Of a stretch of 64,000 nucleotides of DNA, positions 57,376 to 64,000 are shown piece after piece (within the stretch, counting starts at the first letter, position 1; each line of letters begins with the position of its first letter). This stretch comes from Cryptomeria japonica. Taxonomy: Eukaryota > Streptophyta > Pinopsida > Cupressales > Cupressaceae. A program made the position numbers and the translations under genes. Location of the stretch: assembly GCF_030272615.1 (NCBI RefSeq), contig NC_081414.1:334227427-334291426 (forward strand), written 5' to 3'. A model generated the notes under the pieces. The model was not told the origin of the DNA. It searched no databases and saw only the letters and a list, made by a program, of their open reading frames with translations.

Positions 57376-58250
57376 ATATCATGGTGCTACAATGCACTTT
57401 TAAGGGTTAGATATCTAGGAGGTTTAAAAGATAGATTTTGGTTTTATTTCGAAGAGGAGGTTGGTCATCAAGTGGTTTGAGGAACTTAGTGGTTGTAGAG
57501 AGATCTATTTCATTCATCGGATTGCAATTTTTTTGAGACAAGAGGAAGATTGGCAATGCAAGTGAATTTTATGGTTGGGTGTCTCCAAAGCTGCATGTAT
57601 TGTTTTGGGATTTTGTAGTTACAATTGAAGCTTTTCTTTGGCTATGAATGTAATCATGAATGTGATAGAATTTTAAAAATATTGTAAGTAATGTAGTAAT
57701 CTTTTTCGTATTATAAATTAGTATATGTAACTCTATTTTCGATAAATATGTTCAGTCATTTTAATTTCACAATCTTTGGTGTATGAAAATATATAACTTG
57801 TTGTTCTTTTAGTTTTTGCTTTGTTTTCCTTTTATTGACTATGACTTTGTTGTCCAAGAAATAGGCATCAATCTTGAACCATTCATCCAATCTCAAACCA
57901 TTAAACACATAAAACATTAAGCATTAGTTTAATAATGAACCAATATTTCTTGTGCATCCATAATCTCATAACATAACTAGGAATTAAAAATCAAGAGAGA
58001 TATTAAATAAACTTATATCGTGAAGGTTATTCTTGCACAATTTTATGACCTATATAAGGGTTTTGAGATAGCTAGTTGTTTTTGGTTGAGTGATCAAATT
58101 TGAGGCCAAGTCTACATATTGAGATTGGCTATCAATAATTTTGGTTTTATATTTCTTTTATAATTTCAATGCCTATTAAGGTATACCCTTAGGAACACCT
58201 CTCGAGTCTAAGTTGAGCTTAAAGTGTAGGAGAGAAACCCTACTTACATA
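57376..58250. other. Unassigned sequence between copia and gypsy remnants
   Basis: AT-rich, no open frame with a recognisable domain. TATA-like CCTATATAAGGG at about 58050 and a possible LTR-like stretch up to about 58260, but no paired copy is in the window. Confidence 0.4.
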
Positions 58251-58299
58251 GAGTTGACTTTAAATCCTCCATTGTTCTATTGATGAATTGATTTTATTT

Positions 58300-59648
58300 G
58301 CTTGATGACAACCTTAACCTTGTGAGTGATATTCCATTGTTTAATTTAGATTTGATTAGTTATAGAATAATCTTATCAAGTTGTGCACCCCATATGAGGT
58401 CATATGATGTTTTTTCAGTAATCTGTCCTTCTATTATATATTCTTGTACACTGGAATGGGTTACATAAACCAAAACTTTTCTTGTTACAATCAAATGTCA
58501 AAACTTGTTAAGACTTTTGACTATAACAAACGTTTGATTTTCCATAAAACTATACTTAGTTTCATAGCCCTTTAGTGCCCTTGAGTGGATATCTATTGAA
58601 TGTTCACTTTTATCTCCTCATCCTTTTGAGTTAACACAACAGCTATACTATGTTCACCACCATATGCATACATAATAAAATCCTTTGAGAAATTAGGGTT
58701 TACTAGTATGAGTGTTGAGGATATAGTCTCTTTTACCTTTTCAAAATCTATCTTTCCTTTTGGAGTCTACCTAAAATATAATCTTTTCAAAGCATGAGGG
58801 TGATTGGTCATACTAATCCAACAAAGTCAGATATGAACCTACTTACAAAATTAATCTTTCCAAGGAAAGATTGTGCTCCTTTTCTGTTCACTAGTAGGGT
58901 CAATTCCTTGATTGCTTTTACTCGATCAGGATCATTTGAAATTCCTTCCTTGAATACCACATGTCCAAGGAGCTTACCTTGGGGAACCCTGAACACACAT
59001 TTCTTTGAATTCAAGGATATCTTGAACTCTTGAAACCTTTGAAACACTTCTTCTAAATGACTAAATGGTCTTCTTTCTTTTTGGAGAACATGATATGGTC
59101 ATTTAAGTAATTTAGGATAATCTTGTTGATTAGCTCTTTGAAAGCTATGTCCATGGCATGTTGGAAGGTGGCTCCTACATTTGAAAGCACAAATGGAATT
59201 TTAGCATAGGCAAATGTTCCCACTTGGTGGTGAATATTGTTTTACATTGATCCTCTTCTTTAACTAAAATCTGATTGTATCCCAAGAATCCATCTATCAA
59301 GGAAAACATCTCTGAACTAGCAATCATCTATAGGATTTCCTCCATTGAAGGGATTGGGTAGTGGTATTTGAGAGATGCTCTGTTCAAGTCTCGACAATCC
59401 ACACATAAGTGGATATCACCATTCTTCTTTTGGATAGGCACTAGGTTTGATACCCAAGTGCTATGCTTGATCAAATATATAATTCGGGAATCTATTAGCT
59501 TCTTTAGCTCTTACACCATGAGGGATTTAACCTTTGGGCTGGCTTGTCTTTTTTTATGTTGGATGTTCTTTTCTCCTTCTGAAAACTCAATAGTATGTTG
59601 AATAATAGTATGCTCATATCCTCTCAGGTCATCATAACTCCATATTAT
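58300..59648 (-). pseudogene. Ty3/gypsy RT and RNase H remnant
   Basis: From 59648 down, broken frames give PAQRLNPSW, YLIKHSTWVSNLVPIQKKNG, DIHLCVDCRDLNRASLKYHY, PLPSMEEILQMI, IDGFLGYNQILV, YLNDHIMFSKKKEDH (the YxDD motif reduced to YLND) and, in an 80-codon open piece 59047-58808, FQRFQEFKISLNSKKCVFRV, KLLGHVVFKEGISNDPDRVK and RKGAQSFLGKINFVSRFISD. RNase H-like KDFIMYAYGGEHSIAVVL follows. This is gypsy RT; stops and shifts make it dead. It is cut at 59648 by the copia LTR. Confidence 0.82.
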
Positions 59649-60903
59649 TGTTGGCATTTAGAGGAATTGATTATGTCTTGCATTGATGTTTTGTCATTGA
59701 TGGCAACACCATTTGTTTTGGTTGTTTACCGGTTTTCCCTTGGTTCCGATAGAGTGGTTGGATTATGATATTAATTCGGCATGCTTTGGTTTGTGGAATT
59801 GATTTGGATCTTCCATTCATGCTATTCAAATGTGTATCACGATCAGTTGGTTCAGGATTTGATGACTCAGACACTATCATTTGTTCTAGTAAGCCTTTTG
59901 GTCACGGTAAGGGTTTTATCGGCATAGCTTTATTGAAGATCTTTTGATGCACATGATAAGTGGTGTTGGTGCAACTTCTAGATGGATTTTGGGATGCTGT
60001 GGTTATATTGTTCATGTTCCTATTTATCGGTGGTGTTGGATTTGGTTTATGATGACCTATTTTGGGTCCGATATTATCTAGGTTATGGATCGACTTATGT
60101 AACGTGTTGGAGGATGTTCCTGATATGTTACCGGTGGGACTTAATGATTGGTTTACATTGTTTTCAGCCTAAGTCGACTTGGTTGATCATTGGATTGCGA
60201 GCTTATGTTATAAATTTATTGTATTATTTTTTAGGTGGCCGACCTAATTGTTTAGGTCCCAGGTTGGTATGTATATGATGTAAGATCTCTTTGTATATCA
60301 TGGTAATGGGCAAATGGGATATAGGACTATTTGTGCAAAAATAATGTTGTAATCATATGCAGAGGTTTTGGTCGATCATAGGTGATCGAATTGGGTTGGT
60401 TAGAGAGGTTTAAGACCTTCGGTATTGAGCTTAACCGGAATTGCTCTGAGGCATAGGAGATGTTATCTTTGCAATTCACTCTTCTTTCCAAATTGTACTC
60501 TAGATTTATTTTGTAGTCGGTGAGGCTCCTTTTTGTGATGAGTAGTGCGCTCTAGGTTGTTCGCCTTCCTACATGTGTTGGCCCCTCATATTGTAATCAC
60601 ATACTACAGAAGTATTATTTGACTGTGGGTAGGCTTCCCACCATGGTTTTTCCCTTTACTGGGTTTTCCACGTACAAATCTCGGTGTCATGTGTTCTGGA
60701 TGGATGGACACTATTATGTGATTTATGTTTATATTTAATTGCTATATCAGTTATTTTGGTATTTGGTTTATGCATTCTGGTATTGAGTTTATGTGTTCCA
60801 GTAATAAGGATTTGAATGCTTAAAGTTATATAATCCGGTGACAACTGATTCACCAATCACCCCCCCCTCTCAATTGTCCTCTGGTTATTTGAGTTGTCTA
60901 ACA
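59649..60903 (+). repeat. 5' LTR of the right-hand copia element
   Basis: TGTTGGCATTTAGAGG at 59649 to GTTGTCTAACA at 60903 (1255 bp). GATTCACCAATCACCCCCCC at about 60847-60866 is the conserved C-tract motif near its end. Confidence 0.85.
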
Positions 60904-60905
60904 AT

Positions 60906-60917
60906 TGGTATCAGAGC
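60906..60917 (+). promoter_or_regulatory. Primer-binding site (initiator tRNA-Met)
   Basis: TGGTATCAGAGC, exact match to the copia standard, two bases after the LTR end; followed by CTGG. Confidence 0.93.
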
Positions 60918-60959
60918 CTGGTCCTCTCTGCAAAAGCTTAACCACTTGAGGAAGATCCT

Positions 60960-62288
60960 ATGGCATCTAGAAGTTCAAGTTCATCAAGTACATCTATAGT
61001 TGTTTTCTAGAGAGAAATTCCTAGGTTTGATGGAACAAATTATAGGGTATGGAAGATTCGGATGGAGACCCACCTGTGATGTGTTGGAAAGGAAATTTGG
61101 GAGATCACTGAGAAAGGTGTAACCCCTTTTAATATGCAATCTGGCAATGCTCCTCTAGAAAGCATGGATAAAGAGCTTGAAAATGATTGTAGAGCTAGAG
61201 AAGCCCCTTTGTGTGCACTTTTTGATCAGCAAATAATGGGACTAACTGACAAATCAATTGCAAAGGCTATATGGGAAAAATTGAAGACTTTGAATGAAGG
61301 TGACCCTACTGTTAAAATTGTTAAACTTGATGGTTACCAGGTGAGGTATGAGAACCTAAAGATGGAAGAAGATGAAAGGATTATTGCTTTTATGGAGAGA
61401 GTTAATGAGATTGTTTTGGGAATTCAATGTTGTAGTGGATCTCTGAGCAAAGATGAAATAGCTTCTAAAGTACTGAGAGCTTTGCCACTGGATTATAATA
61501 TGAAGGCTACTACAATTAATGAGATAAGAACTATGGAAAACACCTTTGTTAATACGGATACCTTGGTTGGGAAATTATCTGCTTTTGAGCTTGAGGAATT
61601 TGGACCTTCTAGAGCTGTAAAATCGGAACTTGTTTTTCATGCATCTATATCATCTACCAGCAAGAGTGATTGGAAAGCTTTATATATGAAGGAAATAGAT
61701 GATATGAAGAAAGAAGATGAAGAGTTTGAGCAACTTGAAGCCTTATTTGCTAGAAGAGTACCTAAAGGACTGACAGGAAGTAAGTATGAAGGAAAAACAC
61801 CTTTTAAATGCTTTGCAAATAATAAGATAGGTCATTTTGCATCTAGATGTCTTGAAAAGAATTCAAGATTTGAAGAAAGAGATAGAAGATATTTTAGGCC
61901 TAACCATGATTATCAGAAGAAGAATAAGTATAGGATGAACAAAGAAAAATCATGTTACTTTGTTGATGAGGAAGGTGTGACTGATTCTAATGATGAACTG
62001 ACACAAGATTTAGCTAGTGGATCTAGCAATGGAAAGGAATGGGTATTTTTGGCTATCAAGGAAGATGATCTGGTACCTGAAGAGAAGGCCCTTGCTACTA
62101 AAATTGAAGATAAGGATGAATGGGTAATTGGCAGTGGATGTTCACATCATATTACTGGAGATAAAAGGAAGTTATTATCTATGCAAGAATTTGATAGTGG
62201 TCTAGTTAGATTTGGAGATGACAAAGCATGCATGATCAAGGGAAGAGGAACAATATCATTGGATGGTAAGCATAACACTGCAAGTTAG
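60960..62288 (+). pseudogene. Copia Gag and protease
   Basis: Gag starts at ATG 60960 (MASRSSSSSSTSIVV) with two early stops before the open stretch at 61134-62288 (384 codons). It holds the Gag core IPRFDGTNYRVWKIRMETHL, AIWEKLKTLNEGDPTVKIVK, FMERVNEIVLGIQCCSGSL and ENTFVNTDTLVGKLSAFELE, then a zinc knuckle CFANNKIGHFASRC in which the second Cys is Asn, and the protease WVIGSGCSHHITGDKRKL in which the catalytic Asp is Gly. It ends SLDGKHNTAS. Both key sites being lost shows long decay. Confidence 0.85.
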
Positions 62289-63390
62289 AAATTCTTTTAA
62301 GAGTATACAAGATAAATCTAATGATTTTCTTGATCTTATTCATTCTGATTTTTGTGGTCCTGCTAGAATCAAAAGTTTTTAGGGTGATAGATATTTCATG
62401 CTAATCATTGATGACTATTCAAGAATGACGTGGGTTACATTTCTAAGGGAGAAGTTTGAAGCATTTGAAAAGTTTAAAATCTTTCAAGCTAAAGTTGAGA
62501 TAGAGATAGGATTTAAGATTAAATTCTCAAGTTCAGATCAGGGTGGAGAATTTACATTTGGTGAATTTAACAAGTATTGTGAGAAGAATGGGATAAGGAG
62601 ACAGTTGTCTATACCCCTAACACCTTAGCAGAATGGATTTGTGGAAAGGAAGAACAAAACTATCTTGGATGCAACTAAAACTATGATTATGGAAGCTAAT
62701 CTGCCTCATGTCTACTAGAGAGAAGCTGTAAGCATGATGGTATAAACATTCAACAGAGTTCATATCAAAGGAGACATTGATAAGACACCTTATGAGTTAT
62801 GGTTTGGTCATACACTGACAGTTAAGTATTTCAAAATCTTTGGTAGTAAATGCTATATCAAAAGAGATGATTCCATTGGAAAGTTTGATCCTAGATGTGA
62901 TGAAGGAATATTTCTTGGTTATTCTAATGAAAGCAAAGAATATAGATGTTATAACAAAAGATTGTAGAGAACTAGGGAGAGCACAAATTTCAAGGTGGAT
63001 GAGAAGAACAGAAGTCAAATCAAAACTTATGAGAGAGAACTGGAAATGGAAATGATCATAATTGAACTGGTAGCACCTACACCAGAACAGAATATTGAAC
63101 CAGTTACTCCGACAGTATCAGAAAATTCAACAATAACTGAAGATCGGGACAGAGGAACAAAAAATCAGAAGACTCCTAGGTATGTAAGGTTGAATCACTC
63201 AGAAGATCAGATCATTGGAGACAAAAACAAAGGAGTGATGACAAGAAGAAGGTTGGCAACTAATGAAGTATGTTTTATTTCTCAAATTGAACTGGCATCA
63301 ATAATTGAATCTTGTAAAGATGAATGTTGGATGAAAGCTATGGAAGAAGAATTAGATCAGATAGAAAAGGATAACACATGGACTTTAGTA
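62289..63390 (+). pseudogene. Copia integrase and start of RT
   Basis: Resumes with FLDLIHSDFCGPARIKSF (Asp 1), DRYFMLIIDDYSRMTWVTFL, FSSSDQGGEFTFGEFNKYCE (Asp 2), TP-stop-QNGFVERKNKTI (Glu present after a Gln stop), [20 protein letters not shown] and a linker RYVRLNHSEDQIIGDKNKGV, ending in RT MEEELDQIEKDNTWTLV. The gag-pre-integrase zinc segment (LLSV...LWHRR...C..C) that should lie between protease and integrase is absent, so about 300 bp were deleted near 62285. Several TAG/TAA codons stand at Gln or Trp positions. Confidence 0.82.
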
Positions 63391-64000
63391 GGAGCCACAA
63401 ATAATCATTGGGCTTCTCTATTTGGGGTTAAGCCGACTAGAAAGTATTCCTTTCCCCCTATCTTTGTCTCTTGTGATAAGGTTAGCGGTAAGGTTTCTTT
63501 GTCTATCCCTAACTAGGGGATTGACCATAACATTACAATAATGGCGCTCACCCTTGTTGGAAATTTCTCTAGGCCTAGACCCAACATTGACATAGTGAGG
63601 ATGTTTGTTAGTCAGAGGTGGAAAATTAAAGGGCAAGTTGAGGTTTCGGTCCTTCCTCGAGGTTTTTTCTCCTTTGTGTTCTCATGCGTTGAGGATATTT
63701 CTACTATTCTTTGTGATGGCCCTTGGATTATGGGGAGGTCCTCTTTAACCCTTAAGAAGTGGAGTTTGAATATGGACATGTCTGATGCCTTTTTTGAAAG
63801 CATTCCTATCTGGGTCAATTTGTCAGGGCTTCCTCTGGAATATTAACACGAAGATATTTTTAAGGGCATTGCTAGAGTGTTTGGTGATCTTCTATCCATT
63901 GTTCCTATGATGACTGCTAGGAAAAGAATGGTATATGCTAGGATTTGTGTGGGAGTGTCTAGATCTAAGGATCTTCCTTCATCAATTGAGTTGGTATCAA
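63391..64000 (+). pseudogene. LINE ORF1 (DUF4283-type) fragment running off the window
   Basis: Begins abruptly after the copia RT with NNHWASLFGVKPTRKYSF, one stop, then MALTLVGNFSRPRPNIDIVR (63541), MFVSQRWKIKGQVEVSVLPR, GFFSFVFSCVEDISTILCDG, PWIMGRSSLTLKKWSLN, IPIWVNLSGLPLEY, stop, then FKGIARVFGDLLSIVPMMTA and RMVYARICVGVSRSKDLPSS to the last base. This is the DUF4283 domain of plant LINE ORF1, which binds element RNA. Two stops, so inactive. The zinc-knuckle part would lie beyond the window. The copia-LINE join has no visible duplication on this side. Confidence 0.82.

Larger units (their letters stand above)
59649..63390 (+). mobile_element. Copia element, 5' part (3' LTR not present in the window)
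   Basis: 5' LTR 59649-60903, primer-binding site, gag-protease-integrase and the first residues of RT on +. It was inserted into gypsy RT (left flank ATTAT, 59644-59648). It stops at NTWTLV of the RT, where LINE sequence begins. Heavy decay. Confidence 0.85.

Noticed and set aside
57292-57480. 62-codon plus ORF
   Set aside because: Overlaps the old copia protease on the other strand and has no recognisable domain.

Overview
This window has the hallmarks of a large, repeat-filled seed-plant nuclear genome, and a conifer is my best guess. The DNA is AT-rich, I find no intact host gene, and mobile elements are nested inside one another: Ty1/copia and Ty3/gypsy LTR elements, LINEs with DUF4283-type and RNase H domains, a tRNA-derived SINE, and TIR DNA transposons. 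The organism call is inference; the element families are read from the sequence.

Layout. 1-1.3 kb is AT-rich with no gene, followed by a SINE with a perfect 16-bp target duplication. From 1.7 to 18.8 kb lies one minus-strand LINE 3' half (zinc-finger/RT tail, RNase H, then an extra downstream ORF). It is split by a 13.8-kb DNA transposon (4243-18076) with inverted ends, clustered palindromic 14-mers near both ends, a broken DDE transposase gene on + (6722-10515, itself carrying a solo LTR), tandem repeats, and a multi-exon gene of unknown function on - (17691 down to about 14.9 kb). This is the most novel-looking system in the window.

18.8-23.9 kb is an LTR element with coiled-coil/zinc-knuckle and unknown ORFs but no reverse transcriptase. 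24.3-26.3 kb is a 2-kb retroposon with a 16-bp target duplication whose 3' tail matches the LINE. 27-39.9 kb is a degraded Ty3/gypsy element on +, interrupted by a 1-kb TIR element and by a young 7.6-kb non-autonomous LTR element (31474-39098) with equal 1659-bp LTRs and one open 1024-codon ORF (protease plus G-patch-like motif, no RT).

39.9-57.4 kb is an old minus-strand copia element. It is broken by a 346-bp retroposon at its YVDD motif, a copia element with an internal microhomology deletion (42767-48737) and a complete but dead copia element (49476-56922). The last two have exact 5-bp target duplications, TTTAC and GTGCC. 57.4-59.6 kb ends in gypsy RT on -, cut by a plus-strand copia element (59649 to about 63.39 kb), which joins a LINE ORF1 fragment at the window end.

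The clear insertion junctions give a relative order: LINE, then the 13.8-kb transposon, then its solo LTR; gypsy, then the 1-kb TIR element and the 7.6-kb element; old copia, then the three insertions inside it. Nearly all coding regions are dead. Many stops replace Gln or Trp codons, as expected from C-to-T decay of methylated repeats.
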